Made by a program: the position numbers and the translations under genes. Positions 16,076 through 25,038 of a stretch of DNA of 64,000 bases are shown piece after piece. Positions within the stretch are counted from its first letter, which is position 1. Each line of letters opens with the position of its first letter. The stretch comes from Hymenobacter norwichensis DSM 15439 (lineage in GTDB: Bacteria; Bacteroidota; Bacteroidia; Cytophagales; Hymenobacteraceae), in contig NZ_ATVL01000010.1 in NCBI RefSeq assembly GCF_000420705.1, forward strand, positions 248,001 through 312,000. Reading direction: 5' to 3'. Under the pieces are notes generated by a model. That model searched no databases. It was not told the origin of the DNA and saw only the letters and a list, made by a program, of their open reading frames with translations.

Positions 16076-18157
16076 TTAGTCGGCTACGCCCACCATGCGC
16101 TGAATGCCCAGCTTTTTCATGCGGGCTTCCAGGGTTTTGGGGTTGATGTCGAGGAGCACGGCCGCACCGTTGGGGCCGCTGACCCGGCCGCCGGTACGGT
16201 GCAGCGCCGCCAGAATATGGTCGCGCTCCTGCTCCTTTAGGGTTTTGAGTGGGCCGCCGGTTTCGAGTGGGGCCACGCTGGGGCGGGTGGCCGAGAAGCC
16301 CGCAAATTCCAGAAACGGCCCCTCACTCACAATAACGGCTTGCTCCAGCACGTGCTCCAATTCGCGCACGTTGCCGGGCCAGCTGTATTGCCGCAACCCT
16401 CGCAAATCCCGCTCCCGCAGGCCGCGCACGGGCTTGCCCATCTGCTTGGTGAAGCGCTCCAGAAAGTGCCGCATCAAGGGCTCAATATCGTCAGGCCGCT
16501 CACGCAGGGCGGGTAAGCGGACGGGAAACACGTTGAGGCGGTAGTACAAGTCGGCGCGGAAGCGGCCGGCGGCTACCTCGTCTTCGAGTATGCGGTTGGT
16601 GGCCGCAATTACCCGCGCGTCGCTCTTGATGACGCGCCGCCCACCAATCCGCTCGAACTCCTTTTCCTGCAACACCCGCAGCAATTTGGCCTGCAAATCC
16701 AGCGGCAGTTCGCCCACTTCATCCAAGAAAATAGTGCCGCCATCGGCCATTTCAAACTTACCGATGCGCCGGTCGTGGGCGCCCGTAAACGCGCCTTTCT
16801 CGTGGCCGAACAGCTCACTCTCAATCAACTGGGCCGGCAGCGCGGCGCAGTTGAGTTTGATAAGCGCCCGCTCTTTGCGCGGCGACAAATTGTGCAGGGC
16901 GCGAGCGGCCAACTCCTTGCCGGTGCCGGTTTCGCCCTGAATCAGCACGGTGGTATCGGTGGAGGCTACCTGCCGGATGCGGGTCTGCACCTGCTGCATG
17001 ACGGCGCTGGGCCCCACGAAATCCTCGAACTTGGCCGTGGTGTTGATTTCGTCGATGAGGTAGGTTTTCTCCTGCTCCAACTGTGCCCGTAGCGCTTCAA
17101 TCTGCTCGAAGGCAAACAGGTTTTGCATGGCCAGCGTGAACTGCGGCACCAGGCTGCGCACCAGGTCCAAGTCGGCGGGCGTGAAGTTGTGGGGGTTGCG
17201 GCTGGCCAGCACCAGCACCGCCATCTGGTCTTGCTTCACCCACAGCGGCACCCCCAGCATCGAGCGGGTGCTGTGCTGCTCGGCGGCGTGGCGCAGCATC
17301 CGGTAGCGGGCCGTGAGGGCAATGAAATCCTCGCCGGTGTGAATGGCCGGCTCAGCAAATAGTCCGAACGTTTCGGCCTGCATGGCCTCCCGGCCTTCCA
17401 GCCCTTCCCACCGGTCCTCGCTTAAGGCCTGAAAGGTGGTGCCGTCTAGCTTGGCGAATTCGGCGAAGCTCTCGGTGGCCGCGCCGCGCCGCTGAATGCG
17501 CAGCCCAAAATAGTCGCAGGGCACGAGGCGGTCTAACTCGGTGGCAACGGTTTGGAACAGCTGCTCCCGGTTTTTGCTGCTCAGCAATGCATTGTTGATG
17601 GACAGCTGCACCGATTTCTCCTGCTCCCGGCGGGCCACTTCCTCGAAAGCCAGCGCGTTACTGACGGCTACGGCAATCAGGCTGCCAATTTTTTCCAGCA
17701 GCGTCAGGTCCTCGGGCGCGAAAGTGGGGCGGCGGCGGGCAGCCATGACCAGCAAGCCCACCAATTGGCCGCTGGTGCGCAGCGGCGAAATGGTGAGGTT
17801 GGGCATTTCCCGTTTGTACATGCGCTTAAATGGCAGGTAGTCGGGGTATTGGTTTAGCAGATCGGCAATGTCAACCTGCTGCACGTGCGGTTCGCGTAGG
17901 AAAAGCTCAATGGGCGAACCCGCAATGGGCGTGGCATCGGGCTGGTCGGACATGATGGGCGGTGCCCCGTCGAGCAAGTCGCGCAGGAAAATGCGCTTCT
18001 GCTGGAGCGTGCTATCAAAGGTGATAATGGCAATGCTGTCGAACGGGAAAATCAGCCGCAACTTCTCGGTCACTATCTTAAATAGCTTTTCTTTGGTGCG
18101 GGTGGTGGCAATAGCTTCGTTGAGATAAAGCAGCAACGATTCGTCCTGATTATTCAT
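16076..18157 (-). CDS. Sigma-54-dependent transcription activator with two GAF domains (FhlA-like)
   Basis: A 693-residue enhancer-binding protein; the ATG at 18157 (MNNQDESLLLYLNEAI) is chosen over the upstream one at 18193. Order: GAF domain (~20-175), second GAF (~190-355), AAA+ domain (~380-610) with Walker A GETGTGKE near 408-415, the sigma-54 contact loop GAFTGA near 455-460 and Walker B GGTIFLDEVG near 473-482, then a Fis-type helix-turn-helix in the last ~45 residues. There is no receiver domain, so control is by a signal bound to the GAF domains, as in FhlA. It is divergent from the tolC efflux locus with 228 bp between the starts, so it may control that locus. The signal is unknown. 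Confidence 0.93.
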   Translation of the reverse strand: MNNQDESLLLYLNEAIATTRTKEKLFKIVTEKLRLIFPFDSIAIITFDSTLQQKRIFLRDLLDGAPPIMSDQPDATPIAGSPIELFLREPHVQQVDIADLLNQYPDYLPFKRMYKREMPNLTISPLRTSGQLVGLLVMAARRRPTFAPEDLTLLEKIGSLIAVAVSNALAFEEVARREQEKSVQLSINNALLSSKNREQLFQTVATELDRLVPCDYFGLRIQRRGAATESFAEFAKLDGTTFQALSEDRWEGLEGREAMQAETFGLFAEPAIHTGEDFIALTARYRMLRHAAEQHSTRSMLGVPLWVKQDQMAVLVLASRNPHNFTPADLDLVRSLVPQFTLAMQNLFAFEQIEALRAQLEQEKTYLIDEINTTAKFEDFVGPSAVMQQVQTRIRQVASTDTTVLIQGETGTGKELAARALHNLSPRKERALIKLNCAALPAQLIESELFGHEKGAFTGAHDRRIGKFEMADGGTIFLDEVGELPLDLQAKLLRVLQEKEFERIGGRRVIKSDARVIAATNRILEDEVAAGRFRADLYYRLNVFPVRLPALRERPDDIEPLMRHFLERFTKQMGKPVRGLRERDLRGLRQYSWPGNVRELEHVLEQAVIVSEGPFLEFAGFSATRPSVAPLETGGPLKTLKEQERDHILAALHRTGGRVSGPNGAAVLLDINPKTLEARMKKLGIQRMVGVAD

Positions 18158-18385
18158 GGCTGAGCTATAAGAAGCAAGAGAAATAATCCTCAAATATCAG
18201 GATTTATATTGAGTAATTTCTGATATATGAGGAAATAAAATGCATATGGTACTGATTGGTTAGCAGTAGTAGAAAAAAATAATCTGCCTTTAAACGCCGT
18301 GAACGAGGATTTTATGATGTATTAAACAGATTTTAATGCTTTGGCACATGATTGGGTAAGAGGCTGGCACCAACAAGTTGAATTT

Positions 18386-19723
18386 ATGATGCTTTCCCGA
18401 TCAACTTTAGCTGCTCCTCTCCTCACAACCCTCGGGTTGCTGGTGGGCACTGCAGCCTATGCCCAGGTACCGATTGCCACGGCAACTGCCGGCGACTCCC
18501 TGTCGCTGGAATCTACGGTGCGCTCGGTGCTGGATGCCAACCCCGCTATCAATGCCCTGCAGGAGGAAGTGAACCAAGCCCAAAGCCGCCTCAACGAAAC
18601 GCGCACCTACTTGAAGCCGGTAATAGATGGTACCGCCAGCTATACCCGCATCGACCCGGTGGTGAAGATTCCGCTGGGGGATGCCACGTTCCAGTTGGCC
18701 CCGGCCAACAACTACGACACGCACATATCGGCCCGGTATACGCTGCTGGATTTCGGCCGGGCTAATGCGGCTATTGAAGCCGCTAAAAACCGCGCCCTCA
18801 CGGCTTCCGACCAAATCAACGTAACCCGCCGCGACCTAGCGTATGCTGCCGCGCAGAGCTACTACAGCATCTTGTTTGCGCGTGAAGCCATCCGGGTACA
18901 AGACGCCCAGATTACCTCCTTGCGCCAGCACCAGCGCGAAATGGAAAAGCGGGTACAAGGTGGCGTGAGCACCAACTTTGACGTGACCACCACGCAGGTG
19001 CGCATTGCCCAGGCCCAGGACCGTAAGATTGACTTGCAGAACCAGCTTCGCAACCAGGAAATTCAGCTGGCCCGCTTGCTGCACCGCCCCGAAAACGAAG
19101 TAACGCCCGTACGCGGCCGGTTCGAGTACAACCCGCAGGCCGTAGACGTAAACGCAGCGCTGTTGAAAGGCTCGGAAAACCGGCCCGAAGTGAAGCTAGC
19201 CAAGGATGCGGAGCGGACTGCCACTGCCCAGCTGCGGGTGGCCGAAGTAAGCAACAAGCCCACGCTGAACGTGCTGGCCCAGGCCGGCGGTAAAAACGGT
19301 TACATCGTGCCAAACCTGGAGCGGTACCGTTTCAACACCGTAGCCGGGGCGCAGCTTTCCATTCCAATTTACGACGGGGGGCGCAATAAATACGAGCGTA
19401 TCACGGCGCAGTCGGCTATCAAAGGTGCGCAGGCGCGCACCCAGGACACCCAGGAGCAAGTACGCGCCGACGTGTTGCAGGCTGTGAACAACATGCAAAC
19501 CAGCACCGCCCGCTACGACAACTCCGAGGTGCAGATTGGGCAAGCCACCGACGCCCTCACCCGCGCCAAGTCGCGCTACCGTTACGGGGTCGGCAACAAC
19601 CTCGACGTACTCGACGCCGAAACCCAGCTGGCTCAGTCGCGCCTCTCGCGCCTCCAGTCCATCTACAATTACACCCTCGGCCAGTACCAGCTCCGCCGCG
19701 CCACGGGCGAGCAAATTTGGTAA
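18386..19723 (+). CDS. tolC: TolC-family outer-membrane efflux channel
   Basis: A 445-residue TolC-type protein starting at the ATG at 18386; a longer reading from 18341 would add residues before the signal peptide MMLSRSTLAAPLLTTLGLLV...AYA. Two outer-membrane efflux repeats rich in coiled-coil heptads are visible (NPAINALQEEVNQAQSRLNE; later NNLDVLDAETQLAQSRLSRL). TolC trimers form the channel through the outer membrane for a membrane-fusion protein and an inner-membrane pump, which are encoded downstream (emrA, emrB). The divergent sigma-54 activator makes regulated expression likely. Confidence 0.94.
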   Translation: MMLSRSTLAAPLLTTLGLLVGTAAYAQVPIATATAGDSLSLESTVRSVLDANPAINALQEEVNQAQSRLNETRTYLKPVIDGTASYTRIDPVVKIPLGDATFQLAPANNYDTHISARYTLLDFGRANAAIEAAKNRALTASDQINVTRRDLAYAAAQSYYSILFAREAIRVQDAQITSLRQHQREMEKRVQGGVSTNFDVTTTQVRIAQAQDRKIDLQNQLRNQEIQLARLLHRPENEVTPVRGRFEYNPQAVDVNAALLKGSENRPEVKLAKDAERTATAQLRVAEVSNKPTLNVLAQAGGKNGYIVPNLERYRFNTVAGAQLSIPIYDGGRNKYERITAQSAIKGAQARTQDTQEQVRADVLQAVNNMQTSTARYDNSEVQIGQATDALTRAKSRYRYGVGNNLDVLDAETQLAQSRLSRLQSIYNYTLGQYQLRRATGEQIW

Positions 19724-19826
19724 GTGGAGAAGTTGCGAAGAGTGAAGTTGCGAAAACTCTGTGTAACAGGGGTTAGCAACTTCCTCCAAAACGTCACCAT
19801 TTCACAACTTCACCATTTCACCTCCC
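19724..19826. repeat. Repeat-rich spacer after tolC (family R-like)
   Basis: Begins right at the tolC stop and carries repeated GAAGTTGCGAA words followed by inverted CACCATTTCACAACTTCACC words, giving partial self-complementarity. Similar GTGAA/TTCAC-rich spacers follow emrA, the 706-residue protease and the beta-barrel at 46217-46786, and also lie between mcrB and mcrC. Confidence 0.6.
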
Positions 19827-20261
19827 ATGACCCTTACATCCATTCTTTGTCCGATTGATTTTTCGGCGGCGACGGGGCCATTGGTGGCGTATGCAACGGC
19901 CCTGGCGGCCGGTACCAGCGCCAAGCTGCTGCTACTGCACGTGTTGGAGCAACAGCCCATGCTGGCCGGCCCCACCGACCTGGATCTGGCACAGCAACTG
20001 GCTGGCTACCACGCCAGCGCCGAGCTGGCTGGGGCTCAAGTGAGCACCGCCATTGTGCCCGGCACCGACGCTGCTACGGAAATAGTAGCCGCCGCCCAGC
20101 GCTACGCCGCCGACATGATTGTGATTGGGGCGCACGGCCGCACCGGCCTCACCCGCTTCCTGATGGGTAGCACCGCCGAAGGAGTCGTCCGTACGGCTGC
20201 CTGCGTCACGTTGCTCGTGAAGTCGCCCACCGAATCGGGCGCTTACCGCAAATCAGCTTAA
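19827..20261 (+). CDS. Universal stress protein (UspA family)
   Basis: A 144-residue single-domain universal stress protein. The start MTLTSILCPIDFSA carries the N-terminal Asp that binds ATP in the family, and IVIGAHGRTGLTRFLMGSTAEGVV contains the G-2x-G-9x-G-S/T nucleotide-binding signature. These are small cytoplasmic dimers made under stress. It lies 103 bp after tolC and 123 bp before emrA on the same strand, so it may belong to the same regulated group; that is unusual for an efflux operon and may be chance. Confidence 0.93.
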   Translation: MTLTSILCPIDFSAATGPLVAYATALAAGTSAKLLLLHVLEQQPMLAGPTDLDLAQQLAGYHASAELAGAQVSTAIVPGTDAATEIVAAAQRYAADMIVIGAHGRTGLTRFLMGSTAEGVVRTAACVTLLVKSPTESGAYRKSA

Positions 20262-20384
20262 TCTTATTTGTAGGCTTTTCGGTTGATAACCAAGTAGTCA
20301 GCTGCCGAAAAGCAACAGCAAATCCCTCTTTGTCTTCGTAGAAGAACAAGTAACCAACAACCAGAAACCAGCAATTCTTACCAT

Positions 20385-21482
20385 ATGGCAACCTCCGTTC
20401 AACAAAATCCAGCTGTAGCTCCCAACTCTTACGCGGAGCCAGTGGAAGAGCAGCCAGCGGGCCGCTCGAAGCGCCCGTTTGTTTTCATTATCCTGGCGCT
20501 GGTACTACTGGTGGGCGGCTACTTCGGCTGGCAGCGCTATCAGTTCAGCCAGGCGCACGAAGAAACCGATGATGCCCAAGTGGAAGGCGACGTGTATCCC
20601 ATCATCCCGCGCGTAGGTGGTCCAGTACTGGAAGTGAAAGTACAGGACAACCAGCAGGTGAAGAAAGGTGACGTGCTTGTGACCTTGGATGCCGCTGACT
20701 ACCAGCAGCGCGTGAATGCCGCTGAAGCTGGTTTGGCCGCTGCTAAAGCCAACGTAATAGCCGCCCAAGCGGCCGTAGGTACCGCCCAGGCCAACGTGCG
20801 CACGGCCCAAGCTACTATCGGCGTGAGTGCCGCCACCCGTTCCCGCCTCCAGAAAGATTTGAAACGTAGTGAGTTTCTGCGCAAAGAAGACATCATCCCA
20901 CAAAGCGACCTAGACGCGGTGCAGGCTAACCTGCAATCCACTTCGGCGCAGGCTACCACTGCGCAGCAGCAGGTAGCCGTAGCCCGGCAGCAAGTAACCG
21001 CCGCGCAGCAGCAAGTAGCGGTAGCGCAAGCCGTAGTAAAACAGCGCCAGTCGGAACTCGACAATGCCAAGTTGCAACTCAGCTACACCACGATTGTAGC
21101 GCCCGGCAACGGCGTAGTAAGCAAAAAGAACGTGCAGCCCGGCCAGGTAGTAGGCCCTGGCCAGCAGCTGATGGGCTTGGTAGCCAGCAGCCAAACCTGG
21201 GTAATTGCCAACTTCAAGGAAACCCAGCTCGGTGAGATGCGCGAAGGCCAGCCCGTTAAGATAGAGGTGGATGCCTACCCCGGCCGCGAGTTCGAAGGCA
21301 AGATTCAGTCGTTGTCGGCTGCTACCGGCGCCCGTTTCGCCCTGCTGCCCCCCGATAACGCCAGCGGTAACTTCGTGAAAGTAACCCAGCGCGTCCCCGT
21401 CAAAATCGTGCTCGACAAAGTAGACCCCGAGCACCCCCTCCGCGCTGGTATGAGCGTGGTAGCTACGGTAAAGGTGAAATAG
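20385..21482 (+). CDS. emrA: EmrA/HlyD-type membrane-fusion protein
   Basis: A 365-residue periplasmic adaptor. One membrane segment at about residues 31-49 (PFVFIILALVLLVGGYFGW), then a biotinyl-lipoyl-like half (EVKVQDNQQVKKGDVLVTLD), a long Ala/Gln-rich alpha-helical hairpin (~85-205; repeated QQQVAVARQQVTAAQQ), the second lipoyl half (APGNGVVSKKNVQPGQVV) and a beta-barrel domain to the end. It links the inner-membrane pump EmrB (22031-23602) to a TolC channel (18386-19723). The family exports hydrophobic drugs or fatty acids; the substrate here is unknown. Confidence 0.94.
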   Translation: MATSVQQNPAVAPNSYAEPVEEQPAGRSKRPFVFIILALVLLVGGYFGWQRYQFSQAHEETDDAQVEGDVYPIIPRVGGPVLEVKVQDNQQVKKGDVLVTLDAADYQQRVNAAEAGLAAAKANVIAAQAAVGTAQANVRTAQATIGVSAATRSRLQKDLKRSEFLRKEDIIPQSDLDAVQANLQSTSAQATTAQQQVAVARQQVTAAQQQVAVAQAVVKQRQSELDNAKLQLSYTTIVAPGNGVVSKKNVQPGQVVGPGQQLMGLVASSQTWVIANFKETQLGEMREGQPVKIEVDAYPGREFEGKIQSLSAATGARFALLPPDNASGNFVKVTQRVPVKIVLDKVDPEHPLRAGMSVVATVKVK

Positions 21483-21571
21483 TTAACTAGTGAAATGGTG
21501 ATTTTGATGTTCCGGTGGCGTGAGTCTGCGCAAATAGAATGTCAAACTCACTAGTTCACCACTTTACCGCG
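21483..21571. repeat. Palindromic spacer after emrA (family R copy 1)
   Basis: AACTAGTGA at 21485-21493 pairs with TCACTAGTT at 21548-21556, and TTTTGATGTTC near 21501-21512 with GAATGTCAAA near 21538-21546. The core words GTGA(T/G)TTTGATGTTC and TCAAACTCACTAGTTCACC recur at 21986-22026, 44254-44370 and 46784-46860. Confidence 0.75.
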
Positions 21572-21918
21572 GCTTGGCTTTCTTGCGAGTGGTAGCTAGC
21601 ACAGATAGAATCTCGATGTATTCTTGCTCCAGGCCGAATAATCGGTCTTTAGGTAGAATGCCAGCGTCACCAATTAGTTCGAGCCAAAAAAGGGTCTCAT
21701 CTGCTTCTTCCACGCAGATACATAGCTTAGCGTACCACTCGGCAGCTGAGCGGCCCCGGCAGGCAGCTCGAAAATTAGCAGCCACCGAAGTAGCTGAACG
21801 TAATAATTGCTTGCCCAATGTAGCAGCCTCGCCTGTGCGAGGAAGATGCTGAAACAGTCTGATCACTCGCAACGAGGCTTCTTTAGTTCTCTTTCGATAG
21901 GTCTTCGATAGGTCTCAT
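21564..21918 (-). pseudogene. Four-helix-bundle protein (S23/IVS family), N-terminus frameshifted
   Basis: The open part (21564 to about 21891) encodes a four-helix-bundle protein of the 23S-rRNA-intervening-sequence type: RVIRLFQHLPRT, LLRSATSVAANFRAACRGRS, AEWYAKLCICVEEADETLFWLELI. The usual N-terminus is missing from this frame, but one base out of frame the DNA reads MRPIEDLSK from an ATG at 21918, which would join naturally to RTKEASLRVIRL. A one-base insertion near 21889-21894, next to a tandem CCTATCGAA repeat, therefore seems to break the gene; a shorter product from a TTG at 21872 remains possible. It is inserted opposite-strand between emrA and emrB and flanked by family R repeats. 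Function of this family is unclear. A sequencing error cannot be excluded. Confidence 0.7.
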
Positions 21919-21985
21919 TGAATGACACGTTGGGTATAGCTTCCTCTTCCATAAAGTGAATAAATGAGCTGATGTATCACAAATA

Positions 21986-22026
21986 AGAACATCAAACTCA
22001 CTAGTTCACTATCTCACCATATCACC
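21986..22026. repeat. Family R half-element before emrB
   Basis: AGAACATCAAACTCACTAGT followed by TCACTATCTCACCATATCACC. It is the complement of the left arm of the emrA-side element at 21483-21571, so the two together flank the four-helix-bundle gene. Confidence 0.65.
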
Positions 22027-22030
22027 GTTC

Positions 22031-23602
22031 ATGGAAACCGGATTTACCAAGTGGATCATCGTCGTTACGGTGGTGATGTGCTGCTTGCTGGAGCTTATTG
22101 ATACCAGTATTGTAAACGTGGCCCTGACCCAGATGATGGGCAACCTGTCGGCCACGCAACAGGAGGTGACCTGGGTAATTGCCTCGTATGGCATTGCCAA
22201 CGTAATCGTCATTCCGATGACGGGCTTCCTGGCCGAGCAGTTCGGCCGCAAAAACTACTACCTCGTGTCGGTGGTCATCTTTACGCTGGCCTCCATTGCC
22301 TGCGGCCAGAGTACCAACATCTGGGAACTGGTGGCCTTCCGTTTCATCCAAGGCATTGGCGGCGGAGCGCTCATGGCTACCTCGCAGGCCATCCTCGTGG
22401 ATACGTTCCCGCCCAAGCAGTTGCCCTTGGGGCAGGCTTTGTTCGGTATGGGCGTCATCATCGGCCCGACCATCGGCCCAACGCTCGGTGGATATATTGT
22501 GGATAACTACGACTGGCCCTGGATTTTCTACGTGAACGTGCCGGTTGGTATTCTGGCATCCATTTTCACGCTGCTCTTCATCCGGGACCCCGAGCGGATC
22601 AAGAACGCCATTCCGCGGCCCTTGCGCGAAATTGACTGGGCTGGTATTTTCCTGCTGATTCTGGGCGTCGGGTCGTTGCAGCTGGTGCTGGAGCAGGGCG
22701 AAACTGAGGACTGGTTTGAAAGTCTTTATATCAACACGTTTGCCTTGTTGGCCGCCATTGGCCTTATCGGTTTCGTATGGCGCGAGCTTACCGCTCGGCA
22801 GCCTATTGTGGACTTGCGCATCTTGGGCCGTAGCCGCAATCTAGCGGTTGGCGCGGTGTTGTCGTTCGTGCTGGGCTTTGGTATGTTTGCGTCGGTGTTC
22901 ATCTTCCCAATTTTCACCCAGCGTATCCTAGGCTTTACGGCCGCCCAAACCGGTCTGATCTTGTTGCCGGGTGCGTTGGCTTCTGGCTTTATGATGCCCG
23001 TCATCGGGAAGATGCTGCAAGCCGGGGTGCCCCAGAAATTCATGATTCCAGTGGGCTTCCTAATCTTCTTCGTCTTCACGTTCTGGATGGCGCAAATCAT
23101 TTCGCCCACCGCCGGCGAATCCGACTTCTTCTGGCCGCTGATGGTGCGCGGCTTGGGTATGGGTTTGATTTTCCTGCCCATTACTACCATGAGCTTGGCC
23201 GGCCTGAGCGGTAAAGACGCCGGGCAGGCAGCCGGCCTCACCGGCATGATCCGTCAGTTGGGCGGCTCTTTTGGAGTAGCTATTGTAGGCACGTACCTGG
23301 AGCGCAGTATTGCCCAGAACCGCATCGGGCCCCTAGCCAACATTTCGCTCTACGACACCAACACGGTGGAGCGTATTCAGGCCTTCACTCAAAACTTCAT
23401 GTCGCGCGGCTTCACCCTGGAGCAGGCCCGTCAGCAAGCCTACGCAGCCCTCGAAGGCATCCTGATGAAGCAGGTATCCATCATCACCTACTCGCAGGTG
23501 TTTACCATGATTGGCTTGTTCTTCGTTGTCTGCCTGCCGCTGGTGCTGCTCATCAAGCGCGCCCGCCGCGGCGAAGTCATCGACCTAAACGCCGCACACT
23601 AA
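22031..23602 (+). CDS. emrB: EmrB/QacA-type MFS drug exporter (DHA2, 14 membrane segments)
   Basis: A 523-residue major facilitator of the 14-helix DHA2 group. Visible signatures: LIDTSIVNVALTQMM in helix 1, motif A-like GFLAEQFGRKNYY, motif C-like GQALFGMGVIIGPTIGPTLGG in helix 5, and a Lys/Arg-rich C-terminus. It uses the proton gradient to pass substrates to EmrA and TolC. Although separated from emrA by 548 bp containing the opposite-strand four-helix-bundle relic, the three pump genes are in one orientation, and the terminator at 23657-23689 closes the group. Confidence 0.95.
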   Translation: METGFTKWIIVVTVVMCCLLELIDTSIVNVALTQMMGNLSATQQEVTWVIASYGIANVIVIPMTGFLAEQFGRKNYYLVSVVIFTLASIACGQSTNIWELVAFRFIQGIGGGALMATSQAILVDTFPPKQLPLGQALFGMGVIIGPTIGPTLGGYIVDNYDWPWIFYVNVPVGILASIFTLLFIRDPERIKNAIPRPLREIDWAGIFLLILGVGSLQLVLEQGETEDWFESLYINTFALLAAIGLIGFVWRELTARQPIVDLRILGRSRNLAVGAVLSFVLGFGMFASVFIFPIFTQRILGFTAAQTGLILLPGALASGFMMPVIGKMLQAGVPQKFMIPVGFLIFFVFTFWMAQIISPTAGESDFFWPLMVRGLGMGLIFLPITTMSLAGLSGKDAGQAAGLTGMIRQLGGSFGVAIVGTYLERSIAQNRIGPLANISLYDTNTVERIQAFTQNFMSRGFTLEQARQQAYAALEGILMKQVSIITYSQVFTMIGLFFVVCLPLVLLIKRARRGEVIDLNAAH

Positions 23603-23656
23603 GGTGTAGGGTTTGAGGATAGAAGGGTAAGAGTTTACTAGTTATTTAGCCAAGTA

Positions 23657-23689
23657 AAAAGCCCCAACCGAGTTTCGGTTGGGGCTTTT
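23657..23689 (+). terminator. Intrinsic terminator after emrB
   Basis: A perfect 15-bp stem (23657-23671 with 23675-23689), 3-nt loop GTT, A run before and T run after. It lies 55 bp past the emrB stop and may also serve the convergent lipoprotein gene. Confidence 0.9.
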
Positions 23690-23759
23690 GCTTTGTAGCT
23701 CTCACACCGCTGACTTGAGAACTGTACTTCACTCATTCGCTCAATTACTTATTCATTCT

Positions 23760-24782
23760 TTATTGATACTGAATGTAGAGCGGTGAAGGAGTCAGCGCAA
23801 TAACCTCCGCGGGGGTCATGATGTGGTGGGGTTTAGGCCGGGCATCATACTCGTAGAATAGTTTAAAACCCGTGTACTGCACTGGCTCCGCCTTGATGTA
23901 GGCATCGTACGAGTCCTTTTTCAGGACAGGGTCACCGTGGCCATCCATGTGCATCACAATCTGCACGCGCGGGTCGAGCTTGATATTTTTGTAGTTGGAA
24001 ATCATTTTCCGAGTGAAGCGGTGCACCGTCAATACCTTAGGTGGTAGCTTATTTTCACTCACGATGCGGGCCAGGAAATTCACCGTGAAGTTCACGTCTT
24101 TGGCGTCGAGGGTGCCAATGCGCTGGTTGGGGCGCACGCCGGGCATGGTAGCGAGTGAAAACTCGGGGTCGATGCCTAGGTGAACGATGGGGTCTTTGAG
24201 GTATTGCTCCAGCTTGGGCAGTTCGGCTTCCAAAGTACTGTGGCCGGGCTGCACGTCCAGAAACAGGAGGCAGTTGTGCTCTTTGGCCCAGCTTAGCACT
24301 TCTTCGATAGTTGCTTTGGAGTTCATTAGGCGCCACTTGCCATCTTTGCCGGGAGTGCCCTGAGCCGTGATGGTTACGTTGTGTAAGGCAGCCTGCACCG
24401 GAATGCTAGGGTCGGCGGCCTGCCATTCCTTCAGCACCCCAGCGAACTTGCGGAACATCTGCTCCTTGGGTTCGCGGCCCAGAATGCCCATGCCTTTCGA
24501 GCGAATATTGCCGTAGAACGCTATGATGCGGTGGCCTGGCAAGATAGCGCCGGGCAACTGCCCGCTCTTCTTCACGATAGAATCGGCCTTGAGCGAGTCG
24601 CGGCGCATGGCGGCGCGTTTCAGGGCCAGGGTATCAACTACCGCGGGCTTGGTGGTGTCGGCAATGGTGGCGGAATCGGCAGATTCGGTGCCGGAGCGGG
24701 AGCCGCAGCCCGATAAGGTGGTCAGGGATAAGGCAATGCCCAGGCCGGACAATGCAAGGCTAAGAGAAGAGATATACCGCAC
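23760..24782 (-). CDS. Lipoprotein of an uncharacterised TIM-barrel-like family, copy 1
   Basis: A 340-residue lipoprotein: hydrophobic leader with lipobox TTLSGC (Cys at residue 26), a Ser/Thr/Asp-rich linker to ~70, then a conserved globular region containing IIAFYGN, GMGILGREPKEQMF, LLFLDVQPGHSTLE, VHLGIDPEFSL, LPPKVLTVHRF and IVMHMDGHG, ending LTPSPLYIQYQ. The run of short hydrophobic strands ending in Asp/Glu/His suggests a TIM-barrel-like fold with a possible active site, but that is inference. I recall similar sequences as 'hypothetical protein' in Actinobacteria. It is a paralogue of 25039-26025 and lies beside it on the same strand. A TACCTTTC box (24816-24823) may be its promoter -7 element. 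Confidence 0.75.
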   Translation of the reverse strand: MRYISSLSLALSGLGIALSLTTLSGCGSRSGTESADSATIADTTKPAVVDTLALKRAAMRRDSLKADSIVKKSGQLPGAILPGHRIIAFYGNIRSKGMGILGREPKEQMFRKFAGVLKEWQAADPSIPVQAALHNVTITAQGTPGKDGKWRLMNSKATIEEVLSWAKEHNCLLFLDVQPGHSTLEAELPKLEQYLKDPIVHLGIDPEFSLATMPGVRPNQRIGTLDAKDVNFTVNFLARIVSENKLPPKVLTVHRFTRKMISNYKNIKLDPRVQIVMHMDGHGDPVLKKDSYDAYIKAEPVQYTGFKLFYEYDARPKPHHIMTPAEVIALTPSPLYIQYQ

Positions 24783-24815
24783 TACAGGAGGCTGAGAGTA
24801 GGAAGGAAAGTGCCG

Positions 24816-24823
24816 GAAAGGTA
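24816..24823 (-). promoter_or_regulatory. Possible Bacteroidota -7 promoter element (TACCTTTC)
   Basis: On the minus strand TACCTTTC lies 34 bp before the lipoprotein start at 24782, one base from the known Bacteroidota consensus TAnnTTTG. No convincing -33 TTG was identified, so the call is weak. The rest of 24783-25038 holds nothing recognisable. Confidence 0.35.
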
Positions 24824-25038
24824 CACTTTTATTCCTGCGCCTGTAAATAGGATATAGCAGATAAGGCCGGCTACCTACGTGATGAATAGCAGGCGTATAT
24901 GACAGCGGAAAATGCCTTGCCTGACGTAATAAAACACTGCTGGTCAGTAGTTAATTCGTGCTGTTTCTTCTGCTAAGCTCAACAGTAAAAAGGAAATAAA
25001 CAGCCGGTTGGTGGTGGCCGGCGCAACCCGATTAAATC

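Noticed and set aside
18341..18385. Exact sigma-54 promoter before tolC
   Set aside because: GGCAC boxes are present, but the -12 GC is not at the right spacing, so I do not list it as a promoter feature.
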